Below are positions 8,846 to 17,013 of a DNA stretch of 64,000 nucleotides, in pieces. Each line of letters begins with the position of its first letter. Positions within the stretch are counted from its first letter, which is position 1. Source of the DNA: G965195345 sp965277625 (lineage in GTDB: Bacteria; Pseudomonadota; Gammaproteobacteria; CAKMZV01). Where the stretch lies: assembly GCA_965277625.1 (NCBI GenBank), contig OZ255827.1, forward strand, positions 1,674,001 to 1,738,000, given 5' to 3'. A model generated the notes under the pieces. That model saw only the letters and a list, made by a program, of their open reading frames with translations, ran no database searches and was not told the DNA's origin. The translations under genes were made by a program, and so were the position numbers.

Positions 8846-11032
8846 GTGCCTGAAACTGCACCAACGCACATCGCAGAAGTTGCTGTTTTCTTACTACCGC
8901 CACTCGGTGGTGTTTACGATTACCTTATTCCTGACTCTTTAACCCCGACCATCGGTCAGCGGGTTGTCGTGCCATTTGGCAAACGCACCCTAAAAGGGGT
9001 TGTCATCAATCTTAAAAGCAGTTCGGATTTTGAAGGCGATCTTCGCCCCTTAGAAGCCTTAGAACAACAAGACCCATTGCTGCCTAAAGCACTATGCAAA
9101 CTGGTCAAGTGGATGACGCAATATTACCATTGCAAAGCGCATCAAAGTTGGCGACTTATATATCCCACCATGGTATTAAATGCGCCCGAATTGCGCTGGG
9201 TAGAAGTCCGTGAAAAAATAACAGCCTTAGGCTTAGAGCACATCAATGCCTTACAGAAGAAAGCACCACTGCAGTATAAATTATTAAGTGTATTGAAAAA
9301 TGGCAACCAAACACGGTTGGAGTTGCTAGCGCAAAAGTTCACTACTACGACCTTAACGACTTTAATTAAAAAGGGCTATGTTCAAAGTGAAACCACCGCC
9401 CTACCTGAACGGCCAACCCCAAAATTAGCCCTCCCTGAAATAAATGCCGAGCAACAGCGGGTGGTCAACACCATGCAAGCGCCAGATTGCCAACTGATCA
9501 CCTTATTAGAAGGGGTCACCGGCAGTGGTAAAACCCGAGTTTATCAATACCTTGCCGCACGCAGCATACAATCAGGCAAACAATGCTTATTGCTGATTCC
9601 TGAAATCGGACTCAGCCAACAAAATGTCGATACATTCAGACAAGTTTTTGGACATCAGGTTTGGTTATACCACTCAGGGCTGTCTGACGATGAACGTTTA
9701 AAAACTTGGAAAGCGGCCCTCAATGGTCAAAAAGGCATTTTTATCGGCACCCGTTCGGCGTTATTCTTGCCCTTGGTCAATGTCGATTTGTACATCATGG
9801 ATGAAGAACATGACCACGCCTACGAACAATTGACCCAGCCCTATTACAATGCTCGAAACTTGTTGCTTATGCTGGCGCAATTCAGCCAAACCAAAGTGCT
9901 TCTCGGCACGGCAACGCCCTCCTTAGACTGCTTAAAATACGCCACTGAAAAATCGTATCAACACCTAAGCCTCAGCCAAAGAGCTTCCTTTGCCTCGCCA
10001 CCTAAAATCTCATTGATTGACCTCAGAGGCGCGCAATTAAAAGGCGGAATTTCGCCCGCTCTGAGCGCAGAAATGACGGTCCATTTGCAAGCAGGCAAAC
10101 AAGTGATGTTGTTTCTGAATCGCCGTGGTTATGCCCCAATACGAATATGTCGTGAATGTGGTCACATCGAGCTTTGCCCACAGTGCGAACGAGCACCGAC
10201 ATATCATAAAAAAACAAATCAATTGCGCTGTCATCCGTGTCAATGGCAAAAACCCGCGCCTGTGCAGTGCTCAAAATGTGACCACACTGAATTAAAAGCA
10301 ATTGGACATGGGACTGAGCGCGTGGCTCAGGTGTTAAGACAGCAATTTCCTGAATATCAAGTGGCTCAAATTGACCGAGACAGCATCAAATCGAGCAAAA
10401 TGTTGAACACCGAATTGGAAAAAATTCAAACCAACAAATACCAAATCCTCATTGGCACCACCATGCTCGGCAAAGGACACAATTTACCGCATTTATCATT
10501 GGTTGGCATTTTAGATGCCGATCAGGGTTTGATGAGCAATGAATATAGAGCGCACGAACAAATCCTGCAACAGTTGGAGCAAGTCTCAGGTCGTTCTGGG
10601 CGCAATCAACAGGGCACCGTGCTCATACAAACACACCAACCGAATCATGAACTGATCCAAACTTGGCTGAAACAAGGCTACAAAGGCGCCAGTCGTATCC
10701 TATTAAAACAGCGTCAACACACCCAACTTCCACCCTATTTACATTTGGCTGCCATTCGATGCGAAGCAAAAGAATCTGAAAAAGCCCAACAATTTTTGCA
10801 ATCGCTGAAGCAGGCTTTGCCTAATCTTGAACAATTGTTTATTTCTGATGCCATGCCCGCCGCCATTGAGCGAAAGGCGGGTCGAAGTCGCTGGCTGGTG
10901 CTGATTGAAAGTGCGCAACGCAGCCGTATTCAATACGTACTGGCCTGTGCAGACCAACTGCTACAACAACGCCAACCCTTCCCCAGAAACTTGCGATGCA
11001 CTATTCACCTTGACCCCATCAGCCTCAACTAA
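8846..11032 (+). CDS. priA: Primosomal protein N' (replication restart helicase PriA)
   Basis: PriA is a 3'-to-5' superfamily 2 helicase that reloads the replisome at stalled forks. The protein has 728 residues. It shows an N-terminal DNA-binding domain (VFLLPPLGGVYDYL), Walker A GVTGSGKT at residues 223-230, the DEEH box at 319-322, a zinc-binding region with paired cysteines from about residue 435 to 477, and the GRSGR motif VI. The start is GTG, seven bases after the argC stop, with no clear ribosome site, which suggests translational coupling to argC. Confidence 0.97.
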   Translation: MPETAPTHIAEVAVFLLPPLGGVYDYLIPDSLTPTIGQRVVVPFGKRTLKGVVINLKSSSDFEGDLRPLEALEQQDPLLPKALCKLVKWMTQYYHCKAHQSWRLIYPTMVLNAPELRWVEVREKITALGLEHINALQKKAPLQYKLLSVLKNGNQTRLELLAQKFTTTTLTTLIKKGYVQSETTALPERPTPKLALPEINAEQQRVVNTMQAPDCQLITLLEGVTGSGKTRVYQYLAARSIQSGKQCLLLIPEIGLSQQNVDTFRQVFGHQVWLYHSGLSDDERLKTWKAALNGQKGIFIGTRSALFLPLVNVDLYIMDEEHDHAYEQLTQPYYNARNLLLMLAQFSQTKVLLGTATPSLDCLKYATEKSYQHLSLSQRASFASPPKISLIDLRGAQLKGGISPALSAEMTVHLQAGKQVMLFLNRRGYAPIRICRECGHIELCPQCERAPTYHKKTNQLRCHPCQWQKPAPVQCSKCDHTELKAIGHGTERVAQVLRQQFPEYQVAQIDRDSIKSSKMLNTELEKIQTNKYQILIGTTMLGKGHNLPHLSLVGILDADQGLMSNEYRAHEQILQQLEQVSGRSGRNQQGTVLIQTHQPNHELIQTWLKQGYKGASRILLKQRQHTQLPPYLHLAAIRCEAKESEKAQQFLQSLKQALPNLEQLFISDAMPAAIERKAGRSRWLVLIESAQRSRIQYVLACADQLLQQRQPFPRNLRCTIHLDPISLN

Positions 11033-11134
11033 ACGTCCTTTTGCCAAGTTGACAGTTCTACTGTTTTAGTATTGAAGTTTATTTACACTTATAATTCGGA
11101 CTCAATCTTTGGTTAAATCCATGAGGACTTAAAA

Positions 11135-12346
11135 ATGAACAATTCTGCTACACCTTCTGCAAATGACTATTCAAGCGGTCATTCATTCCCGCGTGAAGTG
11201 TTGTTTGACCGAAACAGAATGAAACGATTATTTAAGAATAAATGGTTTTTTGTCGGCACTCGCGGTGATGTCCCGCAAAAAAAAGATTATTTTGCCTTTA
11301 ATCTGCTTGGAAATGGCTATTTTTTGATTCATGGTACGGATGGCGTGATTCGCTGTATGGTCAATCGCTGTGCGCATCAAAGTGCGCGCTTGACGCCAAA
11401 AAATTTGGGCAAGTTTTCATCCAGAATAGTTTGTCCAAATCACCAGTGGTCATATGGCCTTAACGATGGCGCGCTGCAAAATGCACCACGAATGCCCAAA
11501 GACTTTGCTGGTACAGAGGCTGGCCTTGCCTGTGGATTGGATGCCATTCACTTACAAGAAGTTCATGGCATGTTGTTTGCTTCCCTTGGTGCGGGCGCAC
11601 AGCATCAACAAGACATGGCAAAGGCTAATCAATTGCTCAGCCCCTATTTGCAAGATTACGGTGTGGAAAAAGGCGGCTATAAATTGGCCTACCATCAGCG
11701 CGTTGAAATCGACGCCAATTGGTTGGTTGTTATGTTGAATAATCGCGAGTGTTGTCACTGCCAAGTGAATCACAAAGGGCTGTTAAAACTGTTTAGCGAT
11801 AGCAGTTTCAATGGCAGCCAAGACCCCGAATATTTGCAGATGTTCAACCAAGCCGCCGAACGATGGGAAGCCAATGGCTTGGCCTGGAAGGAACAAGCCT
11901 TTGATGCTCATGATTGCTGTCGTATTGCCAGATACCCCATGAAAAAAGGGTATAAATCAACCAGTTTTAACGGCGCCCCCTGTTGCAAAAAACTGATTGG
12001 ACCACACAAAGAATACGACGAAGGCACCCTCTCATTTTGGTTCAACCCAAACGCTTGGATTCACTTCGTCAGTGACCACATCGCAACAAACTGGATACTG
12101 CCCTTAGATGATCACAAATGCGTTCTATACACCAGTTGGATCGTGCACGAAGACGCCGTGGAAGGCAAAGACTATGAATATGAACAAATGACGGATGTTT
12201 GGAAAGTCACCAATGCTGAAGATGAAGGTCTTTGTCAATCGATGACCCAAGGCGCCCAATCTGATTACTATAGGCCAGGTGTTTTTTCTGATGACGAACG
12301 ACATAGCAAACAATTTTGCGACTGGTACATGAAACACTCAAACTGA
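11135..12346 (+). CDS. Rieske [2Fe-2S] non-haem iron oxygenase, betaine-demethylase-like
   Basis: This is a 403-residue alpha subunit of a ring-hydroxylating/demethylating oxygenase. The Rieske centre is visible as CAH (C79, H81) and CPNH (C100, H103). The mononuclear iron site is seen as NNRECCHCQVNH, with H208 and H213 as likely ligands. The C-terminal half (WIVHEDAVEGKDYEYEQ and YYRPGVFSDDE) resembles GbcA-type glycine betaine demethylases and relatives acting on quaternary ammonium compounds. No reductase or other catabolic gene is adjacent, so the electron donor must be encoded elsewhere. It has its own ribosome site (ATGAGGAC). Substrate assignment is an inference from family resemblance. 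Confidence 0.7.
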   Translation: MNNSATPSANDYSSGHSFPREVLFDRNRMKRLFKNKWFFVGTRGDVPQKKDYFAFNLLGNGYFLIHGTDGVIRCMVNRCAHQSARLTPKNLGKFSSRIVCPNHQWSYGLNDGALQNAPRMPKDFAGTEAGLACGLDAIHLQEVHGMLFASLGAGAQHQQDMAKANQLLSPYLQDYGVEKGGYKLAYHQRVEIDANWLVVMLNNRECCHCQVNHKGLLKLFSDSSFNGSQDPEYLQMFNQAAERWEANGLAWKEQAFDAHDCCRIARYPMKKGYKSTSFNGAPCCKKLIGPHKEYDEGTLSFWFNPNAWIHFVSDHIATNWILPLDDHKCVLYTSWIVHEDAVEGKDYEYEQMTDVWKVTNAEDEGLCQSMTQGAQSDYYRPGVFSDDERHSKQFCDWYMKHSN

Positions 12347-12481
12347 GTTAGAAGGCCTCCAAAATTATTGGATTTTAGAGCGTACACTTTCCCTAAACTA
12401 AGTTCTAAGAAGGATTTCGGCAATATTCTCTTTGAAGTTTTTATACCCCAATAGTTCAAAACAAAAACTTAGCGCTTGGTT

Positions 12482-12988
12482 TTAATTGATTTTCTTCAGA
12501 TGAGAACGCAATGAAACTGGCACATCTTCAAGTAAAACAATGTTGAGCCCTTCGTCAGTATCATAGTGTGAAATTTTCTCAGCGAGCGTTGGATCAAGTT
12601 CTTTTGGTGATAATGTGTACATGCCTCCACTAAATGGATCAACAATGAACCAGCCAATAAGGCCTCCAAAAATAAGATTGCCAGCGATGTACCAGCCATT
12701 GACACTGGAAGTTATTTTAAAACTCTGCGCCTTATGTCCTTCTTTACTAATCCTAACAGTATAATCTTGCCCTCCCCAGTAAGAACCATCACTTTTTTGT
12801 AATGTTACAACTGTCGGAGATTGTTCGTTGAATATCTCAGAACCTGTCTCATCTATAACAACGATGGAGGCTCCGCTGGGACTGCTTTTTATTGGTAATA
12901 ATTGTGTGCTGTCACCAACGATTGTTGCGCAACTCGTTAGGTAAATAATTGAAAATAAAATCAATACAAAGGATATTTTTTGATTCAT
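12482..12988 (-). CDS. Small lipoprotein with PEGA-like fold, function unknown
   Basis: The 168-residue protein starts with a signal peptide and lipobox LTSC, so Cys20 is the predicted lipidated residue. After it comes CATIVGDSTQLLPI, then a segment with SSPSGASIVV and YTVRISKEGHKAQSF typical of PEGA-like surface modules. A hydrophobic Gly/Ile stretch (AGNLIFGGLIGWFIVDP) precedes a polar tail. Family members with the same ATIV-G-S start and VDP-SGGMYTL segment are common uncharacterised lipoproteins. A ribosome site (GAAGAGG) precedes the ATG. It converges with the Rieske gene, and a possible decayed copy of its 3' part lies just upstream. Confidence 0.75.
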   Translation of the reverse strand: MNQKISFVLILFSIIYLTSCATIVGDSTQLLPIKSSPSGASIVVIDETGSEIFNEQSPTVVTLQKSDGSYWGGQDYTVRISKEGHKAQSFKITSSVNGWYIAGNLIFGGLIGWFIVDPFSGGMYTLSPKELDPTLAEKISHYDTDEGLNIVLLEDVPVSLRSHLKKIN

Positions 12989-13018
12989 AAAACGCCTCTT
13001 CAGTTGGTTTGTTGATTA

Positions 13019-13060
13019 AGAATATTGTACACCACCGCTCAGTGGATCAAAGATTGGAAT
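13019..13060 (-). pseudogene. Possible decayed 3' fragment of a second copy of the adjacent lipoprotein
   Basis: Read on the minus strand, this stretch encodes a short run, IFDPLSGGVQYS then stop, that matches the VDPFSGGMYT segment of the lipoprotein next door at both protein and DNA level (TTGATCCA shared exactly, then alternating matches). A two-base offset after the GG codons suggests a frameshift, and a stop (TGA) lies a short way upstream. The match is short, so chance resemblance remains possible. Confidence 0.3.
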
Positions 13061-13170
13061 TGCAAATCGCTGTAAACGTACATTTTCTTTATGCCTGTTG
13101 CTTTCTCAAACCAAGCTCGAAGTAGGCGCATTGATACTATTCAAAGTGCCTTTGGTTTTCCTAAATGACA

Positions 13171-13205
13171 AATCTTGCACCAGCCACAGCGATTCCTGCA
13201 AGATT
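13171..13205. repeat. Perfect 9-base inverted repeat downstream of tRNA-Phe
   Basis: AATCTTGCA (13171-13179) and TGCAAGATT (13197-13205) form a perfect inverted repeat with a 17-base spacer, starting 17 bases past the tRNA 3' end in its direction of transcription. It could fold after the tRNA as a processing or termination signal, but there is no T tract. Confidence 0.35.
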
Positions 13206-13221
13206 GAGCGAATATTTTAGA

Positions 13222-13297
13222 TGGTGCCCAGAGGTGGAATTGAACCACCGACACGAGGATTTTCAGTCCACTGCTCTACCGACTGAGCTATCTGGGC
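13222..13297 (-). tRNA. tRNA-Phe (anticodon GAA)
   Basis: On the minus strand the 76 bases fold as a standard tRNA: acceptor stem GCCCAGA paired with TCTGGGC, discriminator A and encoded CCA, D arm AGCTCAGTCGGTAGAGC, anticodon GAA flanked by T and A-A, and T arm GTGGTTCAATTCCAC. All invariant positions seen are present. It stands alone between a lipoprotein and pgeF. Confidence 0.97.
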
Positions 13298-13387
13298 ATT
13301 GTGCGCGGTATTATAACGATATTTATCCATCCACATGGCAATTTTTAAGACATAAAGTTGAATACTTGTCTTGCTTGGCGATTTCGC

Positions 13388-14134
13388 TCAAGCAGCGGGT
13401 TTTAAATAGGCAATCGTTGCCATTCTGCCACAGCGAGGGTCTTGCCTATAAGAATAAAATCGTTCATCCGCATAGGTACATAGTCCTGAACAGTCTATTT
13501 TTTTAATGCCTAGTTCGTTCAGTTTCCATTTGGCCAAGCGGGGCAAGTCAGCCCGCCAGTGATTGGCTTTGTCTGAGGGCATGAAGGCAGTTTCATCCCA
13601 ACCTGCGAATGACGCCTTGAATGTGCGGTCAATTTCATAATGCGCTTGACTGATGCAAGGACCAATCCAAACTTGAAGGTCGTTGATGGCGATCGATTTC
13701 TGCTGTAATGCTTTGACCATGTTGTCTAACAAGGTCGATTTCAAACCGCGCCAGCCTGCATGTACGATGCCCACTGCTTTGGCTTGTGGGTCTGCAAATA
13801 CAATGGGCAAACAATCCGCCGTCATCACGGCACAAGCTTGATGGGGTTGGCTGGTGAGTGCGCCGTCTGCCTGCTGTGATTGTAGTGGCAGGTCCAAATC
13901 AATGATGAGTTCTCCATGAACTTGATTCATCCAGCAGGTCGGCAAGTTTATGTGTTCGTTGAGCCTTTGGCGATTGAGCCGAACAGCCTCTGCATCATCA
14001 CCGACATGATCGGCGATATTAAAGCTTTTGAAACTGCCCTGACTGAAGCCATTCATTCGAGTGGTTGTAAAAACTTCAACGCCTTCAATGGCTGGCCAAT
14101 TTGGTCGTATCAGATGATCGAGCGCGCAATCCAT
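13388..14134 (-). CDS. pgeF: Peptidoglycan editing factor PgeF (YfiH/laccase-domain family)
   Basis: This is a 248-residue member of the Cu-oxidase_4 (DUF152) family, also described as purine nucleoside phosphorylase/polyphenol oxidase; in E. coli YfiH acts in peptidoglycan precursor editing. The metal triad is visible as H73 (NQVHGE), C108 (MTADCLPI) and H125 (VHAGWRG). The start codon directly follows the rluD stop (TAA then ATG), so the two are coupled. The rluD-pgeF neighbourhood is conserved in gammaproteobacteria, where clpB often follows; here tRNA-Phe comes next instead. Confidence 0.93.
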   Translation of the reverse strand: MDCALDHLIRPNWPAIEGVEVFTTTRMNGFSQGSFKSFNIADHVGDDAEAVRLNRQRLNEHINLPTCWMNQVHGELIIDLDLPLQSQQADGALTSQPHQACAVMTADCLPIVFADPQAKAVGIVHAGWRGLKSTLLDNMVKALQQKSIAINDLQVWIGPCISQAHYEIDRTFKASFAGWDETAFMPSDKANHWRADLPRLAKWKLNELGIKKIDCSGLCTYADERFYSYRQDPRCGRMATIAYLKPAA

Positions 14135-15199
14135 TTAGCGTCCATCCTCGATGTCCGTGGCATCTACATCAGTAAAATCGTCTAGATGGTCATCAAAAAA
14201 ATTAATGAGTGCCCCCTCTTCATTGTTCATAGGCTGTGCTTGTCCATAATTGTCTGATTCGCCGGTCATGTTATCGATTAGAATTTGCATATCTTGTGGG
14301 ATGGGTGCTTGCCACAGCATTTGCGATTGCTTAACAGGATGAATCAATGCCAATTTGCTGGCGTGTAATGCTTGACGCTGAAATGCAATAACGGTCTCTT
14401 TGGTGATTTGATCTAATTTTGCGGGCAAGGCTTTGCGACCCCCATAAGTTGCATCTCCAACCACAGGAAAACCGAGATGTGCTAAGTGTACTCTGATCTG
14501 ATGCGTGCGCCCTGTTTCAAGCGTGGCTTCGACCAAGGTGTAGCCAACAAAGCGTTCAATGACGCGATAATGGGTGATGCTGGGTTTACCGCCTCTAACG
14601 AGTACCGCTTGTTTTTTGCGCAGTTTGGGGTGGCGTCCCATTAAGGTTTCAATTTTGCCACCACTGATCATTTTTCCTCGGACAAGGGCTTTATAGACTC
14701 GACGGACCAGATGTTGCTTGAGTTGATCCACAAGGTATTGCCGTGTTGATTCGGTTTTGGCAATAACCATCAAACCCGTGGTCATCTTATCCAATCGATG
14801 AACAATACCCGCTCGGGGCATTTGAGCCAGCTCGGTGTTGTAGTGCAGCAAACCGTTTAGTAGCGTTCCATGCGCTTGGCCCGCCCCAGGATGCACAACC
14901 AATCCAGCTGGTTTATTGATAACCAGAAGTTCAGCGTCCTCATAAATGATGTTTAAGGGGATGTCTTCGGGCAAGTCTTCGATCACCGTTTGATTTTGAA
15001 TGCTGTCCAACTCGTAGCTGATGATTTGACCCAACTGCAATTTGGTTTTGGCTGTACAAGGCGCATCGTCAATCCAAGCTTTGCTGTGATCAATCAGGGT
15101 TTTAATTTGAGCGCGCGAATGGATGGCGACAATTTGGGTCAACGCCACGTCAAAACGTAGGTTCACAAATGATTCGGTCACAGTGAAATAGGATTTCAT
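14135..15199 (-). CDS. rluD: 23S rRNA pseudouridine(1911/1915/1917) synthase RluD
   Basis: RluD makes the pseudouridines of helix 69 of 23S rRNA, needed for normal ribosome function. The 354-residue protein has an N-terminal S4 RNA-binding domain (about residues 12-70) and an RsuA/RluA catalytic domain with the catalytic aspartate at residue 137 in GIVHRLDKMTTGL. LLVINKPAGLVVHPG and GRTHQIRVHLAHLGFP are intact. The C-terminus is acidic (DDHLDDFTDVDATDIEDG), longer than the E. coli form at 326 residues. The stop is immediately followed by the pgeF start. Confidence 0.96.
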   Translation of the reverse strand: MKSYFTVTESFVNLRFDVALTQIVAIHSRAQIKTLIDHSKAWIDDAPCTAKTKLQLGQIISYELDSIQNQTVIEDLPEDIPLNIIYEDAELLVINKPAGLVVHPGAGQAHGTLLNGLLHYNTELAQMPRAGIVHRLDKMTTGLMVIAKTESTRQYLVDQLKQHLVRRVYKALVRGKMISGGKIETLMGRHPKLRKKQAVLVRGGKPSITHYRVIERFVGYTLVEATLETGRTHQIRVHLAHLGFPVVGDATYGGRKALPAKLDQITKETVIAFQRQALHASKLALIHPVKQSQMLWQAPIPQDMQILIDNMTGESDNYGQAQPMNNEEGALINFFDDHLDDFTDVDATDIEDGR

Positions 15200-15258
15200 T
15201 TAATCAGTAATAGCATAGGATTCATTCGTTCTTTGTCAATGTCTGTGTTGGTAAATCG

Positions 15259-15285
15259 AAGGACTTGAGCAGGGTTCAAGTCTTT
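15259..15285 (-). terminator. Hairpin between tpiA and rluD
   Basis: An inverted repeat (GACTTGA at 15262-15268 and TCAAGTC at 15276-15282, extended by weaker A-T and G-T pairs to about 10 bp) lies between the tpiA stop and the rluD start on the minus strand. The following T content is weak, so it may be a pause or partial terminator. Confidence 0.4.
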
Positions 15286-15301
15286 AGATTCACTTGCCTC
15301 A

Positions 15302-16045
15302 TCAAAGGCGATTGGCAATCTCTGCAATGGCTAGAAATGTTGGGGCACTTAAGGAAGCATTGCCGATCAGTCCCCCGTTAATATCTGGTTGTAACAACAA
15401 TTGTTCGGCGTTTGATGCGTTCATACTGCCCCCATAGAGCAAGGTTATATGACTTAATGATTCATTATAATTGCGACATATTTGACGTATCATGCAGTGC
15501 ACTTGTTGCGCTTGCTCTGGGGTTGCGGTTTTCCCTGTACCGATGGCCCAAACAGGTTCATAAGCAATCACCATCGATTGTAAAGTTTGTTGCGTGGCGG
15601 TGTTTAAGATGACCCTCAGCTGTGCTTCAATGACTTGTTCAAAGGCGTTGCTTTCCCTTTGCTGCAGCGTTTCTCCAATACAGATGATGGGGGTGATGTT
15701 TTGCGCACTTAATTGATTGGCTTTTTGCGCAATGATTTCGTCGCTTTCGTGATGGTAAGTGCGCCGTTCAGAATGACCGACAATACACCAGTCTGCACAA
15801 AATTCAGCCAGCATGGTTGCGGCTGTTTCGCCGGTATAAGCACCTGCTTGGTGCGCACTGCAATCTTGACCGCCCCAAGTCACTGCGCTTTCAGCAAGTT
15901 CAGTGGCCACTTGCTGTGCATAAATATTTGGCACGCAAACGCCCAACTTGGAATGTCCTTGATAAGACTTTAAACCATCAAGCAATGCTTTATTAGCAAC
16001 CATAGTGCCATTCATTTTCCAGTTGCCAATGATTACATAAGTCAT
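15302..16045 (-). CDS. tpiA: Triosephosphate isomerase
   Basis: TpiA interconverts dihydroxyacetone phosphate and glyceraldehyde 3-phosphate in glycolysis. The 247-residue protein has the substrate lysine at residue 10 (GNWKMNG), the catalytic histidine at 91 (GHSERR), the catalytic glutamate at 163 (AYEPVWAIGTG) and the phosphate-binding LYGGSMN and GGLIGNASL loops. It follows hldD by 20 bases on the same strand. In many gammaproteobacteria tpiA precedes secG; here it ends the LPS-heptose gene row instead. Confidence 0.98.
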   Translation of the reverse strand: MTYVIIGNWKMNGTMVANKALLDGLKSYQGHSKLGVCVPNIYAQQVATELAESAVTWGGQDCSAHQAGAYTGETAATMLAEFCADWCIVGHSERRTYHHESDEIIAQKANQLSAQNITPIICIGETLQQRESNAFEQVIEAQLRVILNTATQQTLQSMVIAYEPVWAIGTGKTATPEQAQQVHCMIRQICRNYNESLSHITLLYGGSMNASNAEQLLLQPDINGGLIGNASLSAPTFLAIAEIANRL

Positions 16046-16065
16046 ACTGAATGGCCTTGAATGGT

Positions 16066-17004
16066 TTAGCTGAGGCTTTGGAGGTATTTTTGAACGCCAG
16101 CTTTGACCGACAAAAATGCATCGGAATACCCAGCTTGCTGCAACGCAGACATATCAGCTTGGGTATAGTTTTGATAGGCGCCTTTAAGATGATCAGGAAA
16201 ATCAATGTATTCGATTGAGCCTTTGCCATGAAAGTCTATCACCGCTTCGGCAACGGCATTGAATGGTTCTGCTCGTCCAGTGCCACAATTAAAGATGCCT
16301 TGTACTTGGGGGTGTCTAAACAACCAGAGATTCACTTTGACCACATCTTCTACAGAAATGAAATCGCGTTGTTGCTCTCCAGCCGCATATCCATCCCAAG
16401 CATCAAATAATTTGGGATTTTCTGAGCGCAACATTTGTTGATGCAGGTGCCAAGCAACCGATGCCATTGAACCTTTGTGTTGCTCGTTCTGACCATAAAC
16501 GTTAAAGTAGCGCAATCCAACGGTTTGCGTCTTTGTTTGCGGTTGCAATCGTAAATATTGGTCAAAAAGCCATTTTGAATAACCATACACGTTCTTGGGC
16601 TGTTCACAATCTACACGCTCTCTAAATCCATTGTCGCCATTGCCATAAACTGCGGCCGACGAGGCATAGATGAAACGCACTTCATTGTTCATACACCAGT
16701 GATACAAACGTTTGCTGTATTGGTAATTATTCTCCATCATATATTTGCCGTCCCACTCGGTCGTGGCAGAACAAGCGCCTTGATGAAATATGCATTCAAT
16801 GTTCTGAAATGCACCCGCCTCTAATTGCTCTATAAAATCGGATTTGTGGAAATAATCGCTGATGCTTAATTCGACTAAGTTTGTAAATTTGTGGCCATTG
16901 CTTAAGTCATCGACAACGCCTATGTCAGTCAACCCTTCAGCATTAAGACCCGCAACAATGTTGCTGCCAATCATCCCTGCGCCACCTGTTACAATAATTT
17001 CCAT
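16066..17004 (-). CDS. hldD: ADP-L-glycero-D-manno-heptose 6-epimerase
   Basis: HldD completes synthesis of ADP-L-glycero-D-manno-heptose for the LPS inner core. The 312-residue short-chain dehydrogenase-fold protein has the NADP-binding GGAGMIGSN motif (residues 7-15), the active YxxxK pair Y140 and K144, SSAAVYG, and the family stretch GLRYFNVYGQNEQHKGSMASV. It lies 9 bases after hldE, with gmhA upstream of that, so three genes of the same pathway are clustered. Confidence 0.97.
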   Translation of the reverse strand: MEIIVTGGAGMIGSNIVAGLNAEGLTDIGVVDDLSNGHKFTNLVELSISDYFHKSDFIEQLEAGAFQNIECIFHQGACSATTEWDGKYMMENNYQYSKRLYHWCMNNEVRFIYASSAAVYGNGDNGFRERVDCEQPKNVYGYSKWLFDQYLRLQPQTKTQTVGLRYFNVYGQNEQHKGSMASVAWHLHQQMLRSENPKLFDAWDGYAAGEQQRDFISVEDVVKVNLWLFRHPQVQGIFNCGTGRAEPFNAVAEAVIDFHGKGSIEYIDFPDHLKGAYQNYTQADMSALQQAGYSDAFLSVKAGVQKYLQSLS

Positions 17005-17013
17005 AAATTCACT

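Noticed and set aside
13222..13297. tRNA-Phe as an attachment site for an integrated element
   Set aside because: No second copy of the tRNA 3' end and no integrase were seen in the window, and neighbours on both sides look like ordinary chromosomal genes.
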